From: UBA5078 sp051252515
Lineage (GTDB): Bacteria > Pseudomonadota > Gammaproteobacteria > Pseudomonadales > Pseudohongiellaceae
Length of the DNA stretch: 64,000 nucleotides
NCBI GenBank assembly: GCA_051252515.1
Contig: JBPOFS010000004.1
Coordinates: forward strand, 1 to 64,000
Direction of reading: 5' to 3'
A program made the position numbers and the translations under genes. Numbering within the stretch: the stretch's first letter is position 1; each line of letters starts with the position of its first letter. Of this stretch, positions 34,832-42,703 are shown piece by piece. Below the pieces are notes generated by a model, which was given only the letters and a program-made list of their open reading frames with translations, did no database searches and was not told the DNA's origin.

Positions 34832-36274
34832 ATGAAACGTTATGAACAACTGGCTCATGACATCGCAGATCTCATCAATACCGAAGTCCTGAGAGTGGGC
34901 GAACGAGTGCCATCGGTACGACAAGCCAGCAATACCTACCGAGTGAGCCCCTCCACTGTCTACCAAGCCTATTACCTACTTGAAAACCGTGGATTGATTA
35001 GAGCCAAGCCGCGCTCAGGCTACTTTGTGTGCAAGCCTAGCAAATCGCCTAACTCTCAATATAAAAGAACATCGCGCTCAATTACGCCCACGCAAGTAGA
35101 TGTTAGCGAATTGGTGTTTTCAGTACTGGGCTTGGTCAGCGACCCTGAAATCATGCCGCTGGGCTCTGCATTTCCTAGCCCTACGCTATTTCCCATGAAT
35201 AGATTGGCGAAATCATTAACGAAAACCACTCGATCGATGGATATGCGTGCGGTCACCGCTCACCTACCCGCAGGGAGCCTTGAGTTACGTCGACAAATCG
35301 TACAACGCTATGCCATTGCCGATGTACAAGTGCCTATCGATGAAATCGTCATTACCGGCGGGGCACTCGAAGCTTTAAATTTATGCTTACAAGCTGTCAC
35401 ACAACCTGGTGACTATGTCGCCGTTGAAGCCCCAGCCTTCTATGCTAGCTTGCAAGCCTTAGAGCGCCTGCAGCTGAAGGCCGTCGAAATCCCTGTGATT
35501 TCTGGCGAAGGGATTGACCTAGAGACCCTCGCGTCGGCGATTGAAAAATATCCCATTAAGGCGTGCTGGATGATGAGCAATTTTCAAAACCCTACCGGAG
35601 CCACGCTGAGCGATGAGAAAAAGCAGACTCTGGTTAACTTGCTGACCGAGCATAAAATTCCATTGCTAGAGGATGATGTCTATAACGAACTCTATTTTGC
35701 CCGGCGAGCGCCGAAGCCCGCTAAAGCCTATGATCGCGAAGGCTATGTAATGCATTGCAGCTCCTTCTCAAAAAACCTCGCCCCTGGCTATCGCGTAGGG
35801 TGGACTTGCGCGGGACGCTTTACGCAAAAGGTGGAAAGGCTCAAATTAATGACAACGCTGTCCCCTTCTGTTCCTGCGCAACTGGCCATTGCCGACTATT
35901 TGCAGTTCGGTGGTTTCGATCGCCACTTACGAAAACTGCGACACCAGCTAGAAGTGCAACAGAATCAAATGCGCGATGCCATCGAACGCTATTTCCCCCA
36001 AGGAACTGTGGTTTCACAGCCCGATGGAGGTTACTTCTTATGGCTGGAACTTTCTGAGAACATCGACTCTTTGCTTCTCTTCCAAAAAGCCCTAGAGGCA
36101 AAAATAAGCATTGCTCCCGGCCCCATTTTTTCTGCAACACAGCGCTTCCGTCACTGCATACGCATTAACTACGGCTGCGAATGGTCACCTCAAATCGAAG
36201 CCGCTATCGAAACTCTTGGGGCAATTACCCACGCTCTAGACGTCACCGCCAAGCAACACACTCAAACCATCTGA
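34832..36274 (+). CDS. MocR-type PLP-dependent transcriptional regulator
   Basis: A 480-residue fusion of a GntR winged helix (residues 1-75; RVPSVRQASNTYRVSPSTVYQAY) to a fold-type I aminotransferase domain. The PLP lysine is in SFSKNLAPGYRVGW (K314), with the cofactor-binding segments SNFQNPTGATLS and LEDDVYNELYF. MocR proteins such as PdxR and GabR use PLP as an effector or cofactor to control neighbouring metabolic genes. No obvious divergent biosynthetic target is present here; the divergent gene encodes a cell-wall protein. AGG eight bases before the ATG is the likely ribosome-binding site. Confidence 0.93.
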   Translation: MKRYEQLAHDIADLINTEVLRVGERVPSVRQASNTYRVSPSTVYQAYYLLENRGLIRAKPRSGYFVCKPSKSPNSQYKRTSRSITPTQVDVSELVFSVLGLVSDPEIMPLGSAFPSPTLFPMNRLAKSLTKTTRSMDMRAVTAHLPAGSLELRRQIVQRYAIADVQVPIDEIVITGGALEALNLCLQAVTQPGDYVAVEAPAFYASLQALERLQLKAVEIPVISGEGIDLETLASAIEKYPIKACWMMSNFQNPTGATLSDEKKQTLVNLLTEHKIPLLEDDVYNELYFARRAPKPAKAYDREGYVMHCSSFSKNLAPGYRVGWTCAGRFTQKVERLKLMTTLSPSVPAQLAIADYLQFGGFDRHLRKLRHQLEVQQNQMRDAIERYFPQGTVVSQPDGGYFLWLELSENIDSLLLFQKALEAKISIAPGPIFSATQRFRHCIRINYGCEWSPQIEAAIETLGAITHALDVTAKQHTQTI

Positions 36275-36369
36275 TCCGGTTTTTATTCACCAAACTGCAA
36301 CTGTTTATTCCTTCGCTAGCGCTTTACCATTGCTTTGTCGCTATCACATCGACCAAGGGGAGTAAGCCA

Positions 36370-36582
36370 ATGAAAACACCAGAGAAGCAGCCACCAAAGG
36401 TCCTGAATTTTTTCCAAATAGTGCAGAATATTTTAGCTGCGGGGTTAGGCGTTCAATCTAGACAAGAGCGCGAGCGAGCCTTCAGTTCAAAAAGCCCAAT
36501 GCCTTTTATAGTTGGAGGCATTGTGTTCACGTCGGTGTTTTCAGGACTACTGTTTTTGATCGTGATGGTCGTGACGAGATAA
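36370..36582 (+). CDS. DUF2970 small membrane protein
   Basis: A 70-residue protein. The N-terminal LNFFQIVQNILAAGLGVQS, the basic/acidic RQERERAF stretch and a C-terminal membrane helix (residues 47-69) fit DUF2970 well. AGGGGAG lies seven to ten bases upstream of the ATG at 36370. A longer frame reaching into the mocR gene is not credible. It is followed by a strong terminator. Function is unknown. Confidence 0.85.
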   Translation: MKTPEKQPPKVLNFFQIVQNILAAGLGVQSRQERERAFSSKSPMPFIVGGIVFTSVFSGLLFLIVMVVTR

Positions 36583-36648
36583 AGGGAGAGGTATAAAGCA
36601 GATTAGGAGCTTTCAAGCGTATACAGGTCTAGGAATTCGCTCCATGTA

Positions 36649-36679
36649 GGGCAGACAGATTTTGTCTGCCCTTTTCTTT
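36649..36679 (+). terminator. Rho-independent terminator after DUF2970 gene
   Basis: The nine-base stem GGGCAGACA (36649-36657) pairs with TGTCTGCCC (36663-36671) around a short loop, followed by TTTTCTTTT on the plus strand. It also separates this gene from the convergent peroxiredoxin gene, ten bases further on. Confidence 0.88.
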
Positions 36680-36688
36680 TATTCCAAA

Positions 36689-37339
36689 TTAAGGGGCTTT
36701 AGCGAAACGCAAATAAGGCAACTTAATATCAAGTGGGCCAAATTTTTCAATAGCGGCCTCATCACTGACACTCAACGCCACAATGACATCTTGCCCTGGC
36801 ACCCAGTTGGCAGGCGTGGCAATAGGCTGACCATCCGTAGCTTGTATCGCCTCTAATGCTCGCAGAATTTCAGCAAAATTACGTCCAACGGCCATTGGGT
36901 ATGACATTGTTAGGCGGATTTTTTTATCTGGCCCTACGATGAACACGGTGCGCACTGTAGCGCTGTGAGCAGGTGTGCGACCATCAGGCAAGTAAGCGTC
37001 AGCAGGCAACATATCGTAGAGCTTGGACACGGTTAAAGACGTGTCATCAATGATAGGAAAATCTGCAGGGCTTCCAGAAAACGCTTCGATATCTCGCTTC
37101 CACTTCTTATGCTCTTCAACACTGTCAACAGACACACCAATCACCTTGGTGTTACGTTTTTTAAACTCACCCGAAAGCTGCGCCACGGCGCCAAACTCGG
37201 TAGTACACACGGGAGTGAAGTCTTTTGGATGCGAAAAAATAATCGCATAACTATCACCTATCCAGTCATGCAGTTTAATCTCGCCTGCTGTGGAATCGGC
37301 TGTGAAATCAGGGGCAACATCATTGATTCTTACGGACAT
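36689..37339 (-). CDS. 1-Cys peroxiredoxin (Prx6-like)
   Basis: A 216-residue peroxiredoxin: IGDSYAIIFSHPKDFTPVCTTE with peroxidatic Cys45, then the conserved arginine segment and a long C-terminal domain (NWVPGQDVIVALSVSDEAA...GPLDIKLPYLRF) typical of the Prx6/1-Cys group. No resolving cysteine is present. It reduces hydrogen and organic peroxides in the cytoplasm. The ATG at 37339 follows a near-perfect ribosome-binding site AAAGGAGGAGAT; the longest frame would add 14 unlikely residues. Confidence 0.94.
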   Translation of the reverse strand: MSVRINDVAPDFTADSTAGEIKLHDWIGDSYAIIFSHPKDFTPVCTTEFGAVAQLSGEFKKRNTKVIGVSVDSVEEHKKWKRDIEAFSGSPADFPIIDDTSLTVSKLYDMLPADAYLPDGRTPAHSATVRTVFIVGPDKKIRLTMSYPMAVGRNFAEILRALEAIQATDGQPIATPANWVPGQDVIVALSVSDEAAIEKFGPLDIKLPYLRFAKAP

Positions 37340-37431
37340 ATCTCCTCCTTTATAGGAAACGTGAATGAATCGAGAGCTCAAATCTTAACAAAATTACAGG
37401 ACAATACCCGCACCAAACTCAAGAGTTTCTA

Positions 37432-37707
37432 CTAACGATGAAACTCTACATAAAAACGGACCTTGCCTAGAGGTTTGACCTCATGGCGAACGGTTGGTTC
37501 TACGACGCCAAAGCAGTTTGGATCGAGAACAATGACTTCGACCTCAGGCTCGTTGATCGTATAGCGCAGCTGACCTTCGAGCACGACAATCTTTCCCCAG
37601 ACTGATTCTTTGGTTTGATGTTCACGCAATAAACCTGCGGGCACACTCGACTCATCGAACTCGGGCGTTTTTTTATAGGGAACAACATCACTGGGTAAAT
37701 TTTTCAT
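37432..37707 (-). CDS. DUF1971 (TehB/YeaR-like cupin) protein
   Basis: A 91-residue single-domain beta-barrel protein: MKNLPSDVVPYKKTPEFDESSVPAGLL, WGKIVVLEGQLRYTI, and the end of the barrel EPTVRHEVKPLGKVRFYVEF. This is the DUF1971 domain found in YeaR and at the start of some TehB tellurite-resistance proteins. Histidines in LREHQTKE and VRHEV could bind a metal. It is last of the marR-SIP-DUF1971 operon, 23 bp after the SIP gene, so it is expected to respond to the same signal. (N-terminal stretch quoted is residues 1-27; key landmarks are PYKKTPEF and SSVPAGLL.). Confidence 0.8.
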   Translation of the reverse strand: MKNLPSDVVPYKKTPEFDESSVPAGLLREHQTKESVWGKIVVLEGQLRYTINEPEVEVIVLDPNCFGVVEPTVRHEVKPLGKVRFYVEFHR

Positions 37708-37730
37708 TTATAAGCTCCTATCGAAACCTA

Positions 37731-38471
37731 TTACGCGGCTTGCGCGTCTGCCTGTTTCGCTACTTTATGCTGATCTTCAGTATTACCTGATTTCCAGTAA
37801 CTTGAAATATAAAGATGGCTCTTTGGCAGCTGACGCTCTTGTTTAAAATAGGCCCTTAGCTCTCGCATACACTGAAATTCACAAGCGGCCCACATAGCTG
37901 CCTCCCCAGGCAACCACGACAGTTGTTTTATGCGCTCCAGAATTGGCTGTTTATGTGTAGTAGCGCGAGTATTAATCACCCAATGTATTTCAATATTCTC
38001 AGGAGCCGTGAGTGACTGAATATCTGCTTCGCTCACCACCTCTATCACTACATAACCTAATGCATCACTGGGCAATTGCTTCAAATTAACAGCAATTGAG
38101 GGTAACGCGGTCATATCACCAGCAAACAAAAACCAATCTGCATCTAGGTTAATCAATTTTTTCGGACCCGGCCCCGCCAGTGAAATTTGATCACCCGCTC
38201 GCGCGTTTTGGGCCCACATTGATGCGGGCCCTTGCGCACCATGTAATGCGAAATCGATCGCTATTTCATCACTACGTTGCTGACTCACAGTATAAGTTCG
38301 CATTAATGGACGGGGCTCACCAAGCTGTGGGAAGAGTAATTTTACATAGGCGCTTTCTTGATCATCTGGGAAATTTTTTAACTCTGAACCACCTAGAGTA
38401 ACGCGGAGCATATTCGGCGTAAGGTATTCAGAACGAATCACATCCAAATTCATAGGAGCTGGTTTAGCCAT
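37731..38471 (-). CDS. Siderophore-interacting protein (FAD-binding ferric reductase)
   Basis: A 246-residue SIP/ViuB-family protein. The N-terminal FAD-binding barrel has YVKLLFPQLGEPRPLMRTYT (FAD-contact RxYT motif) and IDFALHGAQGPASMWA; the C-terminal NAD(P)H-binding half has WFLFAGDMTALPSIAVNL, AMWAACEFQCMRELRAY and LYISSYWKSGNTEDQHK. The family reduces ferric siderophores to release iron in the cytoplasm. It starts one base after the marR stop, so it is translationally linked to the regulator. A role in iron or redox homeostasis fits the neighbouring DUF1971 protein. Confidence 0.92.
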   Translation of the reverse strand: MAKPAPMNLDVIRSEYLTPNMLRVTLGGSELKNFPDDQESAYVKLLFPQLGEPRPLMRTYTVSQQRSDEIAIDFALHGAQGPASMWAQNARAGDQISLAGPGPKKLINLDADWFLFAGDMTALPSIAVNLKQLPSDALGYVVIEVVSEADIQSLTAPENIEIHWVINTRATTHKQPILERIKQLSWLPGEAAMWAACEFQCMRELRAYFKQERQLPKSHLYISSYWKSGNTEDQHKVAKQADAQAA

Positions 38472-38472
38472 T

Positions 38473-38925
38473 TTAGTTTGTCCTCTTATTCATTGAAGAG
38501 TTCTGTTCAATACTGTCAATCATGGTTTTACTGACACGCAGGAAAAACGCGAGATCTTCCGCTGACAGTTCACTGGTGAGTTGCTTAACCGCTTCTTCCT
38601 CCGCCCTATCGATCTGAATCATGATTTCTTTGCCGCGTGGGCTCGGCCTTAATAACTGGCTTCGACGATCTAGGGGGTTATTTTCTTTAAAGATTAAATT
38701 AGCGGCTAGTAGGTCATTTAGTGCGCGCGTGATCTGCGCCTTGTCTCGCTGCATGCGTTGAGCGATTGACTGTGCGGTTGCTTCAGGGTTCCGACAAATG
38801 CCTTTTAAGACACGTATGTGGGTAACAGGCAGGGTAATTTGCTGTTTTCGAATTCCTTCACGCAATAAATACTTATACGCATGCATCAGCTGATGCATGG
38901 CTTCACTCAATGATAAATTTGACAT
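38473..38925 (-). CDS. MarR-family transcriptional regulator
   Basis: A 150-residue winged-helix regulator. The helix-turn-helix lies around ATAQSIAQRMQRDKAQITRALNDLLA, the wing around LDRRSQLLRPSPRGKEIMI, and flanking helices form the dimer interface. It heads the operon with the siderophore-interacting protein and DUF1971 genes. Two near-identical 13-bp palindromes cover its promoter (38944-38985), a classic layout for an autorepressing MarR protein. The inducer is unknown; iron or redox stress is suggested by the partner genes. Confidence 0.92.
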   Translation of the reverse strand: MSNLSLSEAMHQLMHAYKYLLREGIRKQQITLPVTHIRVLKGICRNPEATAQSIAQRMQRDKAQITRALNDLLAANLIFKENNPLDRRSQLLRPSPRGKEIMIQIDRAEEEAVKQLTSELSAEDLAFFLRVSKTMIDSIEQNSSMNKRTN

Positions 38926-38943
38926 ACGCGGCGACTCACATGA

Positions 38944-38985
38944 TTGACACTGTCAACTATATAGGTAGTTAGATGACAGTGTCAA
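38944..38985 (-). promoter_or_regulatory. marR promoter with two palindromic operators
   Basis: On the minus strand a consensus -35 TTGACA (38985-38980) is followed after exactly 16 bp by TATATA (38963-38958). Palindrome B, ATGACAGTGTCAA (38973-38985), covers the -35; palindrome A, TTGACACTGTCAA (38944-38956), lies just after the -10. Their centres are 29 bp apart, about three helical turns. A MarR dimer on either site should block RNA polymerase, so autorepression is strongly suggested. Confidence 0.85.
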
Positions 38986-39001
38986 CCATATAAAGGGCGC
39001 C

Positions 39002-40531
39002 TTAGCCTGCGGCCGCTTCCGCGACATACGCCGCAAGGGCGCGCATTTCAGCCTGACTGAGCTGAGCAGAGTACGCTGGCATTGCCCCAACGCCTTGATT
39101 TACGGCAGCAAACACCTGCTCCACCGTGGGTTGTAGCGTATTGAGATTAGGCCCGATCGCGCCAGCACTGCCCGCATCCGAGAGCGTGTGACACACGGTG
39201 CAATTAGGCTGAGCTTTGCCCATAAAGATGTCACGCCCCTGAGCAGCCAATGGCGACAATGCCATTGCTCTGGCCCCCTGCACTCCCGCCGCAGCTGGCG
39301 CCGCCGCCATTGCCACATTAGTGCTAGCCGGATGGCTCGCCACTACTTCAATTTCTAAGGCAGGGTCATTCCAACCATTGTGGCCATAGCCACGGTGGTT
39401 GGGAATTGCTTCCTGAGGTTGAGTGTCTCCGGATCGATCAGTGGCACGGGAAACAAACCGGTGTTTGCCCAAGCTTAGATCCACAGGCATCACAAAACTG
39501 CGCCATGCATTAGGCCCCAGATCAGGACCAACCAACTGGGCTTCGCGCCAGCTTTGCCCACCGTCAGCGGAAATCTCTACTTTTTCGATACCACGCTCAC
39601 CTGAGAACGCAACACCGTGCAATGTATTCGGACCGGGGACGATCGATGCCCCATCAGCGCCAGGGCCATTGAGCCAAGATTTCACTGTCATACGGTACAT
39701 GGATGGGTGCGCAGGACTTCCCGATTCGCCGATGTCGCGGAAGCGATAGCTTGAGGCTTGAATTGACGCGCCAGTTTCGACCTCTGTCAGCCCGATACGT
39801 TTGACCCACTTCACATTGTTAACACCGTAATAACCCGGCACGAGGAGTCGCACGGGGCCACCATGAACCAAGGGCAACGCCGCCCCGTTCATCTCCCATA
39901 CTAATAAGCAGTCATTCAATCCTTTATCCACGGCCACGGATCGCTCGACTACAACTTGAGAAGGGTCTACGCCCTCGGGCAGGGTTTCAGCACCCGTGGC
40001 CGTGAGGAAAGGTTTACCATCACTAGGTCCACCAAAATGTGCAATCACATCACTGACTCGAACCCCAGTCCATAAGGCGCAACCTGCAGCCCCTGTCGCC
40101 CACTGCGAGCCTGATGGGTTGTGAGGGAAGTACGCTCGACCATTACCAGAGCATTGCAATACCGCTGCCTCAACATGCACTGGCAGCCCCTTAAGCTCTT
40201 CTAGTGTAATTGAACCACTGCGCTGCGCACCGACCACTTCGATACTCCATGCATCCGCATTTGCGACGATAGACTCATCAGGCGTAGGCAGATTATTACG
40301 CACGAAAAAAGCCGACTGAGGCGTGATCGGCCCAATACCAAAGGCAGAGCGCAATGTCTCCAAAGCCCAAGGCTGATCATTGTGCATTACAAAACTAGCA
40401 GACAGTTTGCCTGTCGGCATCGGGCGCTCCATGGCTTGCGCACTGGCAAATCTTGCCATTGGGGCGAGAGCGGTGGTCATGCCCCCTAGGACGAGAGCTT
40501 TGACTAAACTGCGGCGACTAAACGTGGTCAT
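39002..40531 (-). CDS. Sulfite oxidase-type molybdoenzyme fused to cytochrome c
   Basis: A 509-residue protein with a Tat signal (SRRSLVKALVLGG at residues 5-17). The molybdopterin domain contains the cofactor cysteine Cys127 (LQCSGNGR), GPVRLLVPGYYGVNNVKWV and a dimerisation domain with GVAFSGERGIEKVEIS. After an alanine-rich linker (about 400-425) comes a class I cytochrome c domain with CTVCH (444-448) and probable axial Met in GAMPAYS (484). In Starkeya-type SorAB the sulfite dehydrogenase and its cytochrome are separate subunits; here they form one chain. Likely reaction: periplasmic sulfite oxidation with electrons passed to cytochrome. Sulfite as substrate is inferred from the fold. 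Confidence 0.88.
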   Translation of the reverse strand: MTTFSRRSLVKALVLGGMTTALAPMARFASAQAMERPMPTGKLSASFVMHNDQPWALETLRSAFGIGPITPQSAFFVRNNLPTPDESIVANADAWSIEVVGAQRSGSITLEELKGLPVHVEAAVLQCSGNGRAYFPHNPSGSQWATGAAGCALWTGVRVSDVIAHFGGPSDGKPFLTATGAETLPEGVDPSQVVVERSVAVDKGLNDCLLVWEMNGAALPLVHGGPVRLLVPGYYGVNNVKWVKRIGLTEVETGASIQASSYRFRDIGESGSPAHPSMYRMTVKSWLNGPGADGASIVPGPNTLHGVAFSGERGIEKVEISADGGQSWREAQLVGPDLGPNAWRSFVMPVDLSLGKHRFVSRATDRSGDTQPQEAIPNHRGYGHNGWNDPALEIEVVASHPASTNVAMAAAPAAAGVQGARAMALSPLAAQGRDIFMGKAQPNCTVCHTLSDAGSAGAIGPNLNTLQPTVEQVFAAVNQGVGAMPAYSAQLSQAEMRALAAYVAEAAAG

Positions 40532-40756
40532 GACGATTCCCTATAGATCATTTATCTTGTAAAACTACATACGCGAAAACTACTACTATTCGAAAAGGAA
40601 TCATAGGCACAGAAAGGTCTTATTTTCCCTACTCACTTTGCCATCCACGTAGCAGTGGTTTGCCTAGTGCAGCCCTAGCGATTAACATGCCATCAGCAAA
40701 ACCAAGGAGGCTAGCTCCTCGCGTTCATACACTCTTATTTAAGAAGAAATTACCCC

Positions 40757-41074
40757 ATGCAGATTGCTACAGTTTTCACGATCATTGCCCGGTTTGAGGC
40801 ATTTACTTGGGCAGGACTACTCATTGGCATGTATCTAAAACATGTATTGGAGGTCACTGAGCTTGGGGTTTGGTTATTCGGCAGAGTACACGGATTCGCG
40901 TTTCTCGCTTATGCCGTCACGGCGCTTATTGCAGGGGTACGTTTGAAATGGCCTTGGTGGGCGACTTTGCTGGCATTGCTTGCCGCTATTCCGCCATTAG
41001 TGACATTTCCGTTGGAAATATGGTTTCGGAAAATCGGATTACTAGAGTCAGAAAGTGCAAGTGACATGCAATAA
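40757..41074 (+). CDS. DUF3817 membrane protein
   Basis: A 105-residue protein with three hydrophobic segments: ARFEAFTWAGLLIGMYLKHV, VHGFAFLAYAVTALIAGV and WATLLALLAAIPPLVTFPLEIW. The FGRVHGFAFLAYA segment and the overall size fit DUF3817, a family of small integral membrane proteins of unknown function. It converges on guaA with a 32-bp gap. AAGAAG lies upstream of the ATG. Confidence 0.85.
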   Translation: MQIATVFTIIARFEAFTWAGLLIGMYLKHVLEVTELGVWLFGRVHGFAFLAYAVTALIAGVRLKWPWWATLLALLAAIPPLVTFPLEIWFRKIGLLESESASDMQ

Positions 41075-41106
41075 CATGCGCACCTGCACTTCAATCAACT
41101 GACCGA

Positions 41107-42678
41107 CTATTCCCACTCAATAGTGGCAGGCGGCTTGGACGAGATGTCATAAGCCACGCGGGATACATCGGCGATCTCATTGATGATGCGATTGCTGACC
41201 GTCTCAAGCAGCTCATAAGGCAAGTGCGCCCAACGTGCCGTCATGAAATCGATAGTCTCTACCGCACGGATCGTGATCACCCAAGAGTAACGTCGCGCAT
41301 CACCCACTACTCCTACCGAGCGAACTGGTAGGAATACGGCAAAGGCTTGGCTCGTTTTATGGTAGTAGCCCGAGTTATGCAGCTCTTCGATGAAGATTGC
41401 ATCGGCCCTACGCAAAATATCGCAATACTCTTTTTTCACTTCACCAAGAATTCGCACACCAAGGCCTGGGCCTGGGAATGGATGGCGATGCACCATGTCG
41501 TATGGAAGGCCTAGCTCTAAACCGAGTTTGCGCACTTCGTCTTTGAACAATTCACGCAGCGGCTCCACTAATCCTAACTTCATGTCTTCGGGCAGGCCGC
41601 CAACATTATGATGGGATTTAATAACGTGGGCTTTGCCGGTTTTAGAACCCGCAGACTCAATCACATCAGGATAAATAGTGCCCTGTGCTAACCACTGCAC
41701 ATTGTCGATTTTGCTCGCCTCGGCATCGAAGATTTCGATGAAGGTGTTGCCAATCGCTTTGCGCTTTAACTCTGGGTCACTAACGCCTTTAAGCGCGCCG
41801 AGGAACTGCTCTTCAGCATCAACGCGAATAACCTTTACGCCCATATTCTTGGCGAATGTCGCCATGACTTGCTCGCCTTCATTCAAGCGAAGTAAGCCGT
41901 TGTCGACAAAGACACAAGTTAGTTGGTCGCCAATTGCTTTATGCAATAGCGCCGCAACGACCGATGAATCCACGCCGCCAGACAAGCCTAGCAATACGTG
42001 ATCGGTGCCTACTTGCGCACGCACTTTCGCTATAGCATCTTCAATAATATTCGCTGAAGTCCAAAGCGCATCACAACTACAAATGTCGCAAACAAAGCGT
42101 TCAAGAATTCGTAAACCTTGCGCCGTGTGCGTCACTTCAGGGTGAAATTGAATGCCATAAAATTTGCGCGCTTCGTTAGACATAGCGGCAATAGGAGCAC
42201 TTCCCGTGGCGGCAATAATATTAAAGCCTTCTGGGACTTTAACGACTTTATCACCATGGCTCATCCAAACATCTAATTGCGCTAGACCTTCTGGCGTAAT
42301 TCGATCTTCGATACCTTCAAATAATGCAGTCGGGCTACAGACATTCACTTCGGCATAGCCGAACTCAGACTTGCTAGAGGCTTCAACTTTGCCGCCTAAC
42401 TGTTCTGCCATGGTTTGCATGCCATAACATATGCCTAATAGTGGTAGTGTGCCGTTGAGTAAAAACTCAGGAGCACGAGGCGAGTCCTCCAACGTGGCCG
42501 TTTCAGGACCGCCGGAGAAAATCACACCTTGCGGTGCAAACGCTTCGATTTCTGCTTGTGTAGACTGGTAATCCCAAATCTCACAATACACACCCAACTC
42601 ACGTACGCGACGCGCGATGAGCTGGGTGTATTGAGATCCGAAATCCAGAATAAGAATTTTCTGGCTATGAATATTCAA
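41107..42678 (-). CDS. guaA: GMP synthase GuaA
   Basis: A 523-residue glutamine-hydrolysing GMP synthase converting XMP to GMP. The N-terminal class I amidotransferase has ILDFGSQYTQLIARRVRELG, nucleophile segment LGICYGMQTMAEQLGG and FHPEVTHT. The ATP-pyrophosphatase domain has the P-loop LLGLSGGVDSSVVAALL. The C-terminal dimerisation domain ends with the strongly conserved KPPATIEWE. It follows guaB by 25 bp and forms a guaBA operon. Confidence 0.98.
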   Translation of the reverse strand: MNIHSQKILILDFGSQYTQLIARRVRELGVYCEIWDYQSTQAEIEAFAPQGVIFSGGPETATLEDSPRAPEFLLNGTLPLLGICYGMQTMAEQLGGKVEASSKSEFGYAEVNVCSPTALFEGIEDRITPEGLAQLDVWMSHGDKVVKVPEGFNIIAATGSAPIAAMSNEARKFYGIQFHPEVTHTAQGLRILERFVCDICSCDALWTSANIIEDAIAKVRAQVGTDHVLLGLSGGVDSSVVAALLHKAIGDQLTCVFVDNGLLRLNEGEQVMATFAKNMGVKVIRVDAEEQFLGALKGVSDPELKRKAIGNTFIEIFDAEASKIDNVQWLAQGTIYPDVIESAGSKTGKAHVIKSHHNVGGLPEDMKLGLVEPLRELFKDEVRKLGLELGLPYDMVHRHPFPGPGLGVRILGEVKKEYCDILRRADAIFIEELHNSGYYHKTSQAFAVFLPVRSVGVVGDARRYSWVITIRAVETIDFMTARWAHLPYELLETVSNRIINEIADVSRVAYDISSKPPATIEWE

Positions 42679-42703
42679 GATGTTTTATGCCTACTTATTG
42701 GGT

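Noticed and set aside
36181..36369. Extended start of the DUF2970 gene into mocR
   Set aside because: The first 63 residues lie in another frame of mocR; the ATG at 36370 has a strong AGGGGAG site and gives the family length.
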